Source: an uncultured Paracoccaceae bacterium (GTDB taxonomy: Bacteria > Pseudomonadota > Alphaproteobacteria > Rhodobacterales > Rhodobacteraceae). From it: a stretch of 64,000 bases of DNA. Positions 26,234-35,552 of the stretch are shown here, piece after piece. The stretch spans positions 492,501-556,500 of the forward strand of contig CANNFA010000002.1 in assembly GCA_947503765.1 (NCBI GenBank), written 5' to 3'. Position numbers and translations under genes: made by a program. Positions within the stretch are counted from its first letter, which is position 1. Every line of letters begins with the position of its first letter. The notes beneath the pieces were generated by a model that was given only the letters and a program-made list of their open reading frames with translations, did no database searches and was not told the origin of the DNA.

Positions 26234-27163
26234 CTACATCAGCCCGAGATCGGATTTCACGGCCTCCAGCCCGCTGCCGCCATCCAGAGTTTCGACCCCG
26301 TCAAGCCAGCCGTCCAGAACGCCCGCATTGGCCTTCAGCCAGCCGGTCGCCGCATCTTCCGGCTTCGCCCCGTCATTCAGGATCGCGCCCATGATCTCGT
26401 TTTCCATGGCGAGGCTGAATTCCAGGTTGTTCAGAAAGGCGCCGAGGTTCGGGCATTCCTCGGTGAGACCGGCCGAGGTGTTGGTGTACACCGTCGCGCC
26501 GCCCAGATCGGGGCCGAAATAATCGTCCCCGCCGGTCAGGTAGGACATGTCGAAATTGGCGTTCATCGGGTGCGGCTCCCAGCCGAGGAACACGATCGGC
26601 TCGTCCCGGCGGGTGTTCCGGTCGACCTGCGCCAGCATCCCCTGTTCCGAGCTTTCGGCAACCTCGAACCCCTTCAGCCCGAAGGCATCCTCGTCGATCA
26701 TCGTCTGGATCAGGCGATTGCCGTCATTGCCCGGCTCGATCCCGTAGATCTTGCCGCCCAGCGCATCCTTGTGCGCCGCGATGTCGGCGAAATCGGCGAT
26801 GCCAAGCTCGGCGGCGGCCGCGTTCACGGCCAGCGTGTATTTCGCGCCTTCGAGGTTGGCGCGCACCGTATCGACCGTGCCATCCTCGCGGTAGGGGGCG
26901 ATGTCGGCCTCCATCGTGGGCATCCAGTTGCCGAGAAACACGTCCACATCCCCCTTGGCAAGCGAGGTGTAGGTGACCGGCACCGACAGAACCTTGACCT
27001 TGGTATCATAGCCCAGCGCCTTCAGCACCACACTGGTCGCGGCGGTGGTGGCGGTGATGTCGGTCCAGCCGACATCCGACAGCACGACCGAGTCGCAATC
27101 GGCCAGGGCCGGTCCGGCGATGGCGGCCAGCGCCAGCGCGGAAAGGGTGGTTTTCAGTGTCAT
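26234..27163 (-). CDS. choX: Choline ABC transporter substrate-binding protein
   Basis: A 309-residue periplasmic binding protein of the OpuAC/ChoX family. The signal peptide ends PALA before DCDSVVLSDVGWTDI. Landmarks are GNWMPTMEADI, the GIEPGNDGNRL loop, and aromatic residues such as FLGWEPHPMN that may cage the quaternary ammonium. The start at 27163 lies opposite betI, and the BetI-type operator lies between the two. The expected partners choW and choV lie beyond the antisense MBL gene. Confidence 0.92.
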   Translation of the reverse strand: MTLKTTLSALALAAIAGPALADCDSVVLSDVGWTDITATTAATSVVLKALGYDTKVKVLSVPVTYTSLAKGDVDVFLGNWMPTMEADIAPYREDGTVDTVRANLEGAKYTLAVNAAAAELGIADFADIAAHKDALGGKIYGIEPGNDGNRLIQTMIDEDAFGLKGFEVAESSEQGMLAQVDRNTRRDEPIVFLGWEPHPMNANFDMSYLTGGDDYFGPDLGGATVYTNTSAGLTEECPNLGAFLNNLEFSLAMENEIMGAILNDGAKPEDAATGWLKANAGVLDGWLDGVETLDGGSGLEAVKSDLGLM

Positions 27164-27182
27164 CGGGTCACTCCCTGTTTTG

Positions 27183-27202
27183 TTGATTGACGAGTCAATT
27201 AA
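27183..27202. promoter_or_regulatory. BetI-type operator between choX and betI
   Basis: TTGATTGACGAGTCAATTAA is a near-perfect 20-base palindrome in an otherwise GC-rich region. It sits 20 bases upstream of choX and 56 bases upstream of betI. Its TTGATTGA/TCAATTAA arms match the pattern I know for BetI, a choline-responsive repressor. One site could serve both directions. Confidence 0.78.
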
Positions 27203-27257
27203 ACTTCCACTACCATCGGCCCTGCTTTCCCCTTGCCAGGAAAAAGGAGCCGGCGCG

Positions 27258-27839
27258 ATGCCGAAGCTCGGAATGGAACCTATCAGGCGGGCCGCGCTGT
27301 TGAAAGCGACCATCGACGAGGTCGCGGCCGCCGGTTCTCTGGACGTCACGGTCGGGCGGATCGCGCGGCGCGCGGGCGTATCGTCGGCGCTGGCGCATCA
27401 TTACTTCGGCGGCAAGGAGGATCTGCTGCTGGCCGCGATGCGCCACATCCTCACGCTCTATGGCGGGGCAGTGCGTGCCGCGCTGGCCGGGGCGGACGGG
27501 CCGCGCGCGCGGCTGGATGCGATCGTGCGCGCCGGGTTCGAGGCAGAGCAGTTCAGCGGCGATGTGGTCGGCGCCTGGCTGAATTTCTACGTCGCCGCGC
27601 AAGGATCGCCGCGGGCGCAGCGCCTGCTGTCGGTCTACCAGGGGCGGCTGCGGTCCAACCTGCTGCACGCGCTGCGCCCGCTGGCGGGCGCGCGGGCCGG
27701 CGTGGCCGCCGACACCGCCGCCGCGCTGATCGACGGGCTGTATATCCGCGCCGCGCTCAGCCCGGCAAAGGCCGATCCGTCCCGTGCCGCAGACAAGGTG
27801 CTGGATGTGCTCGACCTGATGATCGCTGCCGGGGCCTGA
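27258..27839 (+). CDS. betI: TetR-family repressor BetI
   Basis: A 193-residue regulator. The N-terminal helix-turn-helix spans about residues 22-58 (VTVGRIARRAGVSSALAHHYFGGK), with the BetI-type start MPKLGMEPIRRAALLKATIDEV. The C-terminal ligand domain has the BetI feature VVGAWLNFYVAAQ. BetI releases its operator when choline is present. The ATG follows AAGGAGC. The gene precedes betA by about 195 bases; betB, usually between them, is absent. Confidence 0.92.
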   Translation: MPKLGMEPIRRAALLKATIDEVAAAGSLDVTVGRIARRAGVSSALAHHYFGGKEDLLLAAMRHILTLYGGAVRAALAGADGPRARLDAIVRAGFEAEQFSGDVVGAWLNFYVAAQGSPRAQRLLSVYQGRLRSNLLHALRPLAGARAGVAADTAAALIDGLYIRAALSPAKADPSRAADKVLDVLDLMIAAGA

Positions 27840-27946
27840 CGTGCCGGCGGCGTGGGAACTGCGGGACCTGGATTGCGGAATGCATGCTGCCTGCCCGCCG
27901 GCCCCGCGCCGGAGAGGGGCCGATACAGGCCGTGCCAGGATTGAAC

Positions 27947-27974
27947 ATTTCCGGCAATTTTCATTGCCGGGAAT
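27947..27974. promoter_or_regulatory. Inverted repeat upstream of betA
   Basis: ATTTCCGGCAAT and ATTGCCGGGAAT form 12-base arms with one mismatch around TTTC. The repeat lies 61 bases before the betA start in a stretch that otherwise holds no gene. It may be a second operator or an mRNA hairpin. Confidence 0.5.
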
Positions 27975-28034
27975 GGAACTTGTGACGTTGACATGCGCTT
28001 TTGGAACAATCGTCCGCGAACGGCCGCTTTCCTG

Positions 28035-29684
28035 ATGGAGGCCGATTTCGTCATTGTCGGCGCCGGGTCCGCCGGGTGCGCGCTGGCCGCAAGGCTGTCC
28101 GAGGCGGGGTCGTCCGTGCTGATCGTCGAGCATGGCGGCAGCGATGCCGGCCCGTTCATCAAGATGCCCGGTGCGCTCAGCTATCCGATGAACATGCGCC
28201 GCTACGACTGGGGCTATTGCACCGAGCCGGAGCCGCATCTGGGCGGCCGCCGCCTGGCCTGTCCTCGGGGCAAGGTGATCGGCGGGTCGTCCTCGATCAA
28301 TGGCATGGTCTATGTGCGCGGCCATGCAAGCGACTTCGACACCTGGGCGGAAATGGGCGCCGATGGCTGGGCCTATGCCGACGTGCTGCCCTATTACAAG
28401 CGGATGGAATGCTGGCACGGCCCCGACCGGTCGGGCTTGCGCGGCACGGACGGGCCGCTGCATGTCTCGCGGGGGGCGGGAAGCAACCCGCTGGTACGCG
28501 CCTTTGTCGAGGCCGGACAGCAGGCGGGCTATCCCGCGACGGGCGATTATAACGGCGCCCAGCAGGAAGGCTTCGGCCCGATGGAGGCCACGATCTGGTG
28601 CGGGCGGCGCTGGTCGGCCGCGGACGCCTATCTGAAGCCGGCGCTCAGGCGGGACAATTGCACGCTGGTGCGCGGGCTGGCGACGCGGGTGCTGATCGAA
28701 CAGGGCCGCGCCACCGGCATCGAGCTGCGGCGCGGCGCCCGGACGGACATCGTGCGCGCCCGGCGCGAGGTGATCTTGTCGGCATCCTCGCTCAACTCGC
28801 CCAAGCTCCTGATGCTGTCGGGGATCGGACCGGGCGCCGAGCTGGCGCGCCACGGGATCGACGTGATCGCCGACCGCCCCGGCGTCGGGCAGAACCTGCA
28901 GGATCACCTGGAGATGTATGTCCAGATGACCGCGACCCGGCCGGTCAGCCTGTATCGCTGGTGGAAGCTTCCGGGCAAGACGCGGGCCGGGCTGCACTGG
29001 ATGCTGGCGCGGGGCGGGCCGGGCGCGTCGAACCAGTTCGAGACCTGCGGCTTCATCCGGTCCGCCGCCGGCATCGCGTACCCGGATATCCAGTATCATT
29101 TCCTGCCGCTCGCCGTGCGCTACGATGGCGCCTCGGCGGTGAAGGGGCACGGGTTCCAGGCGCATGTCGGGCCGATGCGCTCGAAATCGCGCGGCACGGT
29201 GCGCCTGCGCTCGGCCGATCCGGCCGAGGCGCCCGAGATCCGCTTCAACTACATGAGCCACCCCGACGACTGGCGCGATTTTCGCACCTGCATCCGCCTG
29301 ACGCGCGAGATTTTCGCCCAGCCCGCCTTTGCCGATTTTGTCGGGCAGGAGATTCTGCCGGGCGCCGAGGCACAGGACGACGCCGCGCTGGACGCGGCAA
29401 TCCGCGATCATGTCGAAAGCGCCTATCACCCCTGCGGCACCGCGCGAATGGGCCGGCGCGACGACCCCGGCGCGGTGGTGGATGCGCAGGCGCGGGTGAT
29501 CGGCGTCGAGGGGCTGCGCGTCGCGGACAGTTCGATCTTTCCGCGCATCACCAACGGCAACACCAACGCGCCCTCGATCCTCGTGGGCGAGAAGGTGGCC
29601 GATCACGTGCTGGGACGCGCGCCGCTGCCGCCCGAGAATGCGGCGCCCTGGATCAACCCCGGCTGGCGGACAAGCCAGCGTTGA
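28035..29684 (+). CDS. betA: Choline dehydrogenase (GMC oxidoreductase)
   Basis: A 549-residue FAD enzyme that oxidises choline to betaine aldehyde, and often that on to glycine betaine. FAD binding: [17 protein letters not shown] at the N-terminus. GMC signatures: [16 protein letters not shown] and [18 protein letters not shown]. The catalytic region is HPCGTARMG plus [13 protein letters not shown] near the C-terminus. The start at 28035 ([11 protein letters not shown]) fits BetA length; the frame is open 14 codons further upstream. Since betB is missing here, the second oxidation may be done by BetA itself or by a distant aldehyde dehydrogenase. Choline specificity is from context. Confidence 0.9.
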   Translation: MEADFVIVGAGSAGCALAARLSEAGSSVLIVEHGGSDAGPFIKMPGALSYPMNMRRYDWGYCTEPEPHLGGRRLACPRGKVIGGSSSINGMVYVRGHASDFDTWAEMGADGWAYADVLPYYKRMECWHGPDRSGLRGTDGPLHVSRGAGSNPLVRAFVEAGQQAGYPATGDYNGAQQEGFGPMEATIWCGRRWSAADAYLKPALRRDNCTLVRGLATRVLIEQGRATGIELRRGARTDIVRARREVILSASSLNSPKLLMLSGIGPGAELARHGIDVIADRPGVGQNLQDHLEMYVQMTATRPVSLYRWWKLPGKTRAGLHWMLARGGPGASNQFETCGFIRSAAGIAYPDIQYHFLPLAVRYDGASAVKGHGFQAHVGPMRSKSRGTVRLRSADPAEAPEIRFNYMSHPDDWRDFRTCIRLTREIFAQPAFADFVGQEILPGAEAQDDAALDAAIRDHVESAYHPCGTARMGRRDDPGAVVDAQARVIGVEGLRVADSSIFPRITNGNTNAPSILVGEKVADHVLGRAPLPPENAAPWINPGWRTSQR

Positions 29685-29685
29685 T

Positions 29686-29734
29686 TTGATCCGCGTCAAT
29701 GCGGTTGCGGCACGGCTGTCCTAGGCTGATCCCG
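29686..29734 (+). promoter_or_regulatory. FnrL-dependent class II promoter of the DUF465 gene
   Basis: TTGATCCGCGTCAA at 29686-29699 is an FnrL-type box. A -10-like TAGGCT lies at 29722-29727, which puts a start point near 29734, about 41.5 bases from the box centre. That is the classical spacing for FNR activation. The box begins two bases after the betA stop. Confidence 0.75.
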
Positions 29735-29758
29735 AACCGTCAACGAAAGGGTGCCATC

Positions 29759-30010
29759 ATGGGTCACACGCCGCACGAACTGATCGTCGAATTCCCCGAA
29801 CATGCCGAGCGTATGCACCAGCTTCGCGAGGAGGACGCGCATTTCGCCCGTCTCTACGAGGAATACCACGACCTGAACCGCGCCGTGCACCGCGCCGAAA
29901 CCAATGTCGAGCCGGTGGAGGATCTGGCCGAGGTCGAGATGCGCAAGCGGCGCATGGTCCTCAAGGACGAGTTGTACCGGATGCTGACCGCCGCCGCAGC
30001 CGAAGGCTGA
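29759..30010 (+). CDS. DUF465/YdcH-family small protein
   Basis: An 83-residue, charged, helical protein. The pattern LIVEFPEHAERMHQLREEDAHF, then YEEYHDLNRAVHRAE and a C-terminal KRRMVLKDELYRML matches the YdcH/DUF465 coiled-coil hairpin family, whose role is unknown. The ATG at 29759 follows GAAAGGG. It is probably a one-gene unit activated by FnrL under low oxygen. Confidence 0.87.
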   Translation: MGHTPHELIVEFPEHAERMHQLREEDAHFARLYEEYHDLNRAVHRAETNVEPVEDLAEVEMRKRRMVLKDELYRMLTAAAAEG

Positions 30011-30040
30011 CGCGCGCGGCTCGCCCCGGCAGGCGCCGGC

Positions 30041-31264
30041 TCAGGCGATGCCGAGCCGGCGTTCGCGCGCGATCACCATCCAGATCGCCGCGACGCCCAG
30101 CAAGGATACGATGATCTGGATCCAGAGCAGCGGGTATGGCCCCGTCTCGACCGTCAGCAGCGCGCCGGCCAGCGCCGAAAGCGCCGCACCGCCCCCGATC
30201 ATCAGCGATCCGCCCAGCCCGCTGGCCGTGCCCGCAAGGTGCGGGCGCACCGACAGCGTGCCGGCGATCGAATTGGGCAGGATCATCCCGTTGCCGAAGC
30301 CGACGAAGGTCATGAAGCCGAAGAATGTCCAGGCATTGCCCAGCCCGACAACGAACAGCAGCAGCGACACCATCATCCCGCCCGCGCAGACCAGCGATCC
30401 GGCGATGATCATCCGGTTGATGCCAAGCCGCACCGAATAGCGCGCGGTCAGGTAATTGCCGATCGCGTAGCCGACCGACGGCGCGCCGAACAGCAGGCCC
30501 AGCAGCGTCGGGTTCAGCCCGAACACGGCCGAGCCGATGAAGGGCGCGCCGCCCAGGTAGGAAAAGAACGCGCCCGAGCTGAACGCCGCCGCCAGTGCGT
30601 AGCCCCAGAACCGCGGCGAGGACAGCAATTCGGGATAGTCGCGCATCTGCGCCCCCAGGCTTTGCGCGCGGGCGGTGTTGGTTTCCCCCAGGTCCGCGAG
30701 GATCAGCCACAGCGTGGCGATGCCGGCCGCGAAGAAGACCCAGAAATTGGCCTTCCAGCCGAACGCCTCGTCCAGCACGCCGCCCAGCATCGGGGTCAGC
30801 ATCGGCACCACCGCCATGCCCATCGTGACATAGCCGATCATCGCCGCCGCCTTGTCCTGCGAGAACATGTCCCGCACGACCGCGCGGCTCAGGACCAGGC
30901 CGACGACCACCGCGGCCTGCAACACCCGGAACGCCAGGAAAAGCTCGACATTGGGCGCGAACAGGCAGCCCGCCGTCGCCAGGATGAACAGCACCATGCC
31001 CCAGATCAGCACCGGGCGGCGGCCGAACCTGTCCGAGAGCGGGCCGATGACCAGCTGCATCGCCGCATTGGCCGCGAGGAACAGCGCCACCGACAGCTGC
31101 ATGATCCCGTAATCGGTGTCGAAATGCGCCGTCATCTTCGGCAGCGACGGCAGGAACATGTTCATCGCCATCGCCGGGGTGCCGGCCAGGACGATCAGCG
31201 TGAAGATATGCGGCGGCGTGGTACGGTCGAGGAACCGGACCGGGGCAAAGCGTGTCATCAGCAT
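30041..31264 (-). CDS. MFS drug exporter, Bcr/CflA type
   Basis: A 407-residue proton-driven exporter with 12 predicted helices. The MFS motif A appears in loop 2-3 as [16 protein letters not shown], and the first helix has the PSLPKM pattern of Bcr/CflA proteins. Later [13 protein letters not shown] and a mid-chain cytoplasmic loop ([12 protein letters not shown]) are typical. The start is 31264 or the ATG two codons later; no clear ribosome site supports either. The substrate is unknown. It diverges from pccB. Confidence 0.87.
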   Translation of the reverse strand: MLMTRFAPVRFLDRTTPPHIFTLIVLAGTPAMAMNMFLPSLPKMTAHFDTDYGIMQLSVALFLAANAAMQLVIGPLSDRFGRRPVLIWGMVLFILATAGCLFAPNVELFLAFRVLQAAVVVGLVLSRAVVRDMFSQDKAAAMIGYVTMGMAVVPMLTPMLGGVLDEAFGWKANFWVFFAAGIATLWLILADLGETNTARAQSLGAQMRDYPELLSSPRFWGYALAAAFSSGAFFSYLGGAPFIGSAVFGLNPTLLGLLFGAPSVGYAIGNYLTARYSVRLGINRMIIAGSLVCAGGMMVSLLLFVVGLGNAWTFFGFMTFVGFGNGMILPNSIAGTLSVRPHLAGTASGLGGSLMIGGGAALSALAGALLTVETGPYPLLWIQIIVSLLGVAAIWMVIARERRLGIA

Positions 31265-31409
31265 GTATTATGGCGGCCCCGCGGGCTTGTCCATCGGGCG
31301 CGTGCCTGCCGGCCGCGGCGGCTGCGCCCCGCTGGCGCATGGGCCGAATATTTCTTTCTCTGCCGCCGCCGCTCGCATAGGTTGGCCGCAGCCGGAACGG
31401 AGGGACCAC

Positions 31410-32942
31410 ATGAAGGACATCCTGCAAGAGCTGGAGACGCGGCGCGGCATGGCGCGGGCCGGCGGCGGCGAGCGGCGGGTCGAGGCGCAGCACGCCAAGG
31501 GCAAGCTGACCGCGCGCGAACGTATCGAGTTGCTGCTGGACGAGGACAGCTTCGAGGAATTCGACATGTTCGTCACCCACCGCAACACCGATTTCGGCAT
31601 GGAGAAACAGCGCCCCTATGGCGACGGTGTCGTCACCGGCTGGGGCACGATCAACGGGCGCATGGTCTATGTGTTCAGCCAGGATTTCACCGTGTTCGGC
31701 GGCTCGCTGTCGGAAACCCACGCGCAGAAGATCTGCAAGATCATGGATATGGCGGTGCAGAACGGCGCGCCGGTGATCGGGCTGAACGACAGCGGCGGCG
31801 CGCGCATCCAGGAAGGCGTGGCCAGCCTTGCCGGCTATGCCGACGTGTTCCAGCGCAACATCATGGCCTCCGGCGTGGTGCCGCAGATTTCCGTCATCAT
31901 GGGGCCCTGCGCGGGCGGCGCGGTCTATTCGCCGGCGATGACCGATTTCATCTTCATGGTGCGCGATACCTCCTACATGTTTGTCACCGGCCCCGATGTG
32001 GTGAAAACCGTCACCAACGAGGTGGTGACGGCCGAGGAACTGGGCGGGGCCTCGACCCATACGCGCAAATCCTCGGTCGCCGACGGCGCCTTCGAGAACG
32101 ATGTCGAGGCGCTGGCAGAGGTGCGGCGGCTGGTGGACTTCCTGCCGCTCAGCAACCGCGAGAAGCCGCCCGTGCGGCCGTTCTTCGACGAGCCCGGCCG
32201 GCTGGAGGCATCGCTCGACACGCTGATCCCCGACAATCCGAACGCGCCCTACGACATGAAGGAACTGATCGTGAAGGTCGCGGACGAGGGCGATTTCTAC
32301 GAAATCCAGCAAGACCACGCCAAGAACATCATCACCGGGTTCATCCGGCTCGAAGGGCGCACGGTCGGGGTCGTGGCCAACCAGCCGATGGTGCTGGCCG
32401 GGTGCCTGGACATCGATTCGTCCAAGAAGGCCGCGCGCTTCGTGCGGTTCTGCGATTGTTTCGAGATCCCGATCCTGACCTTCGTCGATGTCCCCGGCTT
32501 CCTGCCCGGCACGGGCCAGGAATATGGCGGCGTCATCAAGCACGGCGCGAAACTGCTGTTCGCCTATGGCGAGGCGACGGTGCCCAAGGTCACGGTCATC
32601 ACCCGCAAGGCCTATGGCGGCGCCTATGACGTGATGGCGTCGAAACATCTGCGCGGCGACTTCAACTATGCCTGGCCCACCGCCGAGATCGCGGTGATGG
32701 GGGCCAAGGGTGCGGTCGAGATCCTGTACCGCGCCGATCTGGGCGATGACGGCAAGATCGCCGCGCGCACCGCCGAATACGAGGACCGGTTCGCCAACCC
32801 GTTCGTCGCGGCGGAAAAGGGTTTCATCGACGAGGTCATCATGCCCAGCTCGACCCGGCGCCGGGTCAGCCGCGCCTTTGCGTCGCTGCGCGGCAAGAAG
32901 CTTTCCAACCCTTGGAAAAAACACGACAATATACCTTTGTAG
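31410..32942 (+). CDS. pccB: Propionyl-CoA carboxylase beta subunit
   Basis: The carboxyltransferase subunit moves CO2 from biotin to propionyl-CoA, giving methylmalonyl-CoA. The 510-residue product has both crotonase-like halves: the N-terminal one with [14 protein letters not shown] and [15 protein letters not shown], the C-terminal one with [14 protein letters not shown] and the acyl-CoA residues in [16 protein letters not shown]. The ATG at 31410 follows ACGGAGGGACC. pccA lies 2.7 kb downstream on the same strand, with a methyltransferase-like gene and small envelope genes between. Confidence 0.95.
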   Translation: MKDILQELETRRGMARAGGGERRVEAQHAKGKLTARERIELLLDEDSFEEFDMFVTHRNTDFGMEKQRPYGDGVVTGWGTINGRMVYVFSQDFTVFGGSLSETHAQKICKIMDMAVQNGAPVIGLNDSGGARIQEGVASLAGYADVFQRNIMASGVVPQISVIMGPCAGGAVYSPAMTDFIFMVRDTSYMFVTGPDVVKTVTNEVVTAEELGGASTHTRKSSVADGAFENDVEALAEVRRLVDFLPLSNREKPPVRPFFDEPGRLEASLDTLIPDNPNAPYDMKELIVKVADEGDFYEIQQDHAKNIITGFIRLEGRTVGVVANQPMVLAGCLDIDSSKKAARFVRFCDCFEIPILTFVDVPGFLPGTGQEYGGVIKHGAKLLFAYGEATVPKVTVITRKAYGGAYDVMASKHLRGDFNYAWPTAEIAVMGAKGAVEILYRADLGDDGKIAARTAEYEDRFANPFVAAEKGFIDEVIMPSSTRRRVSRAFASLRGKKLSNPWKKHDNIPL

Positions 32943-33021
32943 GCGATGCAGAAGGTGCGGCGGCGCGCCGGCAGCATATGCGACAGGCGGCCGGGCCGCG
33001 AACAGCACGGGACAAGACCGA

Positions 33022-33747
33022 ATGGACATCAGCAGCGCCGATCTGGATTTCTCGGCCTTCGATCGGCAGGATCTCATGAATATCGTGCTTCAGCGCTCGG
33101 AGGTGCTGGACCGCCGCAGGGACGGCGCCCCGGTGAAGCAGTGGGAGGAAGGCGACGATGCCGCCCTGCGCAGGGTCGCCGAGCAGCGCGGCACGGATAT
33201 CGCGCGCGATTCGGCCGCCGTCATCCTGAAGGAGTTCCGCGCCGTGCTGCCGGTCCTGGAAGAGTTCCAGCCTGAACGCATCGCCGATATCGGCTGCGGC
33301 TACGCGATATTCGACCTGTTCGCCTATCATGCGCTGGGCACGGAACTGCTTCTGATCGACATCGAGCACAGCGAAGACCGGCATTTCGGCTTTCAGGAGG
33401 CGGGGGCGGGGTATTCGAGCCTGGCCAGGGCGCGGCGTTTCCTGACCGATAACGGCGTGCCGGACAGGGCCATCACGACCTGGAACCCGCAGACACAGGA
33501 GATGCCCGCCGGCGCACCGCTGGACATCGCGGTCAGCTTCATCAGTTGCGGCTTTCACTATCCGGTCGATTCCTACCTGCCGTTCTTCGAGTATGCGGTG
33601 CGGCCGGGGGGCGGCGTGATCCTCGATCTTCGCGGCAAGCGAATGTCCGAGAGCATCCGCAAGCTGGCGCGGCTGGGCGAGGTGCATAAGCTCGACAAGT
33701 TGCAAAAGGGGCAGCGGGTGCTGCTCAGGACGAGGGCGCGGGCATGA
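33022..33747 (+). CDS. Class I methyltransferase-like protein
   Basis: A 241-residue protein with an all-alpha N-terminus (about 1-90), then IADIGCGYAIFDLFAYHALG, which looks like motif I of SAM-dependent methyltransferases with alanine in place of the third glycine, followed by the acidic LLIDIE. Later FISCGFHYPVDSYL and a GGGVILDLRGKR strand complete a Rossmann-like fold. It may be a small-molecule or sugar O-methyltransferase, but no substrate can be named. It lies 79 bases after pccB, and its stop overlaps the next start by four bases. Confidence 0.68.
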   Translation: MDISSADLDFSAFDRQDLMNIVLQRSEVLDRRRDGAPVKQWEEGDDAALRRVAEQRGTDIARDSAAVILKEFRAVLPVLEEFQPERIADIGCGYAIFDLFAYHALGTELLLIDIEHSEDRHFGFQEAGAGYSSLARARRFLTDNGVPDRAITTWNPQTQEMPAGAPLDIAVSFISCGFHYPVDSYLPFFEYAVRPGGGVILDLRGKRMSESIRKLARLGEVHKLDKLQKGQRVLLRTRARA

Positions 33748-34145
33748 TCCGTGCGGCGCTGATCTGCGCCGCGCTTGCCGCGCCGGCCCATGCGGACACC
33801 TATGCGCAAGGCGTGGCGGTTCCCTCGGGCAGGGCGGTCGTCTTTGCCGAGATGATCCACGAGCCCGGCGCCCCGATGGGGCCGACATGGCGGTTCCGAT
33901 TCGTCGCGGACGGGATCGGCGCGGACAGCGCCGCAAGCGGCTTCGAGGGTATCGCCGCCGACATGGACTTCCTGTGCAACGCCTACGCGATTCCCCGCCT
34001 TCCGGCCCGGTCAGGCGCAGGCGCGCGGATCGTGGTCTCGCTCTCGGCCGAGCCGGTCGAATTCGGCGCGGCACGGCCGGAAATTGCCCAGTTTTTCGAG
34101 GCTTACAGCACCGACGGCGCGCGCTGCATATGGGAGGGCCTGTGA
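33744..34145 (+). CDS. Small secreted protein, DUF6497-like
   Basis: A 133-residue product with a signal peptide (MIRAALICAALAAPAHA). The mature part starts DTYAQGVAVPSGRAVVFAEM and has two cysteines (DFLCNAYAIP and ARCIWEGL) that may pair. Small secreted Rhodobacterales proteins of this pattern are, as far as I recall, grouped as DUF6497; this is not verified. Overlap with the methyltransferase-like gene shows co-translation. Function unknown. Confidence 0.72.
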   Translation: MIRAALICAALAAPAHADTYAQGVAVPSGRAVVFAEMIHEPGAPMGPTWRFRFVADGIGADSAASGFEGIAADMDFLCNAYAIPRLPARSGAGARIVVSLSAEPVEFGAARPEIAQFFEAYSTDGARCIWEGL

Positions 34146-34359
34146 TGGCAACACCATATGTTGCGAATGCAGCAAGCTCTGGCACCCCACTTGATGCAAC
34201 GGTGCCACAAAACCCGCCGCATGCGCGTGACGAATTTCCTTTTCCCCACGGATGTTCTATCGTCCCCGAAGGTTACCGGACAGTGACCTGTACCCTGAAT
34301 GGGAGGACGTGCGCCGCATGTGCGGTGTCGGGCCTCCATCTTTACGACAGGAGACTAGG

Positions 34360-34500
34360 ATGTCGAAGAGTGTCAAACTGGTTCTGGCCTTTGGCCTCGT
34401 TGCCTTCGCTGCGGCTTGCGCCCAGCAGGAGGAAGAGCCGGTCTACATCGACCCCGAACCGATTACGGTCGAACCGGTCTACACCGGCAAGTACAAGTAA
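34360..34500 (+). CDS. Very small lipoprotein
   Basis: A 46-residue lipoprotein. The signal ends in the lipobox FAAAC, with the acylated cysteine at about position 20, followed by AQQEEEPVYIDPEPITVEPV, an acidic, proline-rich tail, and YTGKYK. The ATG follows ACAGGAGACTAGG. The 214 bases before it hold no gene and could carry a promoter. Such short lipoproteins next to pccA are common in this order; their role is unknown. Confidence 0.85.
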   Translation: MSKSVKLVLAFGLVAFAAACAQQEEEPVYIDPEPITVEPVYTGKYK

Positions 34501-34596
34501 TCGACGGACGGGACGGGCGGTTCTGCCGCCCGTCCCGGACGCGGACCGGGCTTTTGCCCCGGCCGCGCCGCGCGTCCCGCACCCGGAGGGACGAGA

Positions 34597-34947
34597 ATGC
34601 TGAAGCATCGCGGCTTTCCCGGACGCCTTCCCGGCACCGATTTCCAGTTCACCCTTCGCCGCGCCAATCCGCGCGGGGTCACGCCGATCGTGCGCCGTGA
34701 ACGCTATGCGGACCGCCGCCCCGCCGATCGCCGTGCCGATGCCGCGTTCCTGCAGGCGCTTTGGGACCATTTCGCCGACACCCCGTTCGAGCGCGGAAAC
34801 CTCGATGCCGGGCGCCTGTCCTGGCTGTTCGGCCGCGAGGTGGTGGCCGCCGAGGATCCGTTCGACCCCGCCAGTTACGATGCCCTGCTGCGAATCGACG
34901 CCGCGGCCGCGCGCGCCGCCTTTCCAGAACTGGATCTGGACCGGTGA
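34597..34947 (+). CDS. Hypothetical protein rich in Arg and Asp
   Basis: A 116-residue protein beginning MLKHRGFPGRLPGTDFQF, with a very basic middle (VRRERYADRRPADRRADAAF) and an acidic helical C-terminal half. The ATG at 34597 follows GGAGGGACGAGA. No signal peptide, membrane helix or known motif is visible. I do not recognise the family; position in the pcc cluster is the only clue. Confidence 0.6.
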   Translation: MLKHRGFPGRLPGTDFQFTLRRANPRGVTPIVRRERYADRRPADRRADAAFLQALWDHFADTPFERGNLDAGRLSWLFGREVVAAEDPFDPASYDALLRIDAAAARAAFPELDLDR

Positions 34948-35302
34948 TCGGCGTGTTCCCGCATGCGGCCGCGCCGTGTCGGCAGGAAACGGCCCAGAAC
35001 GGCGTGTACCCTGCCAATGCCGTTGCGTGGAATCGCATCCTCTCCGATCCTGTGGACAAGATGCGCATCCCGCGACCCGGTCCTGACCTCGGCCGCGTGG
35101 ATGCGGGTCTTGATCCAAACCGTTACCCTTTCCTTTCGCGGCGGTCTGGCCCTTTTCGGGCCAGACCGCCGTTTTTTCCTGCCGCACTGACGCAGCGGCA
35201 TCGGCAGCTTGCCGCCAGTCGCGGTGCGCGGGCCGCTCGCCGCTGGAACAACCGGCCGTTCCATGCGTTCCTCCGATTGAGCGGTTATGGAGGAATTCTA
35301 GC
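34948..35302 (+). other. Gene-free stretch with one strong terminator
   Basis: No reading frame here looks coding. The one clear structure is the terminator at 35140-35177, 190 bases beyond the preceding stop. The distance leaves room for a 3' UTR or a small RNA ending there. The last bases before 35303 hold GGAGGAATTC, the ribosome site of the next lipoprotein. Confidence 0.6.
35140..35177 (+). terminator. Strong rho-independent terminator
   Basis: GGCGGTCTGGCCC at 35140-35152 pairs perfectly with GGGCCAGACCGCC at 35158-35170 around TTTTC, followed by G and TTTTTT. Confidence 0.92.
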
Positions 35303-35509
35303 ATGCGAACTTCGAAACTTTGGATTGCGCTGGCCCTGCTCACGGGCCTTGCCGCCTGCGGCGACACTTTCGGCGAACAGGCGATTTTCGGCGGCGCGGC
35401 CGGTGCGGGCACCGCAGCCGTGTTCGACGGCGACATTCTTACAGGCGCGGCGGTCGGCGCGGCGGGCAACGTCCTGTATTGCCAGCGCTACCCCGAAAAA
35501 TGCAGATGA
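35303..35509 (+). CDS. Small glycine-zipper lipoprotein
   Basis: A 68-residue lipoprotein. The signal peptide ends GLAAC with the lipid-bearing cysteine near residue 19. The mature part is glycine/alanine rich (IFGGAAGAGTAAVFDGD, ILTGAAVGAAGNVLY), like short glycine-zipper entericidin-like proteins, and has two more cysteines in YCQRYPEKCR. The ATG follows GGAGGAATTCTAGC. It lies 115 bases before pccA. Confidence 0.85.
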   Translation: MRTSKLWIALALLTGLAACGDTFGEQAIFGGAAGAGTAAVFDGDILTGAAVGAAGNVLYCQRYPEKCR

Positions 35510-35552
35510 TCTGACAATGCGGGGCGCCGGTCGGCGCCCTTCGAGATGTGCG

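Noticed and set aside
27187-27198. TTGAC-GA-GTCAA as an FnrL box
   Set aside because: The spacer is two bases, not four; it is the centre of the BetI-type palindrome.
29961-33077. A 1038-codon open frame on the minus strand
   Set aside because: It is antisense to pccB and a shifted frame of the MFS gene; the amino-acid make-up is that of a shadow.
34148-34603. Open frame overlapping the small lipoprotein gene
   Set aside because: It runs through the lipoprotein in another frame, lacks a ribosome site and has no protein-like pattern.
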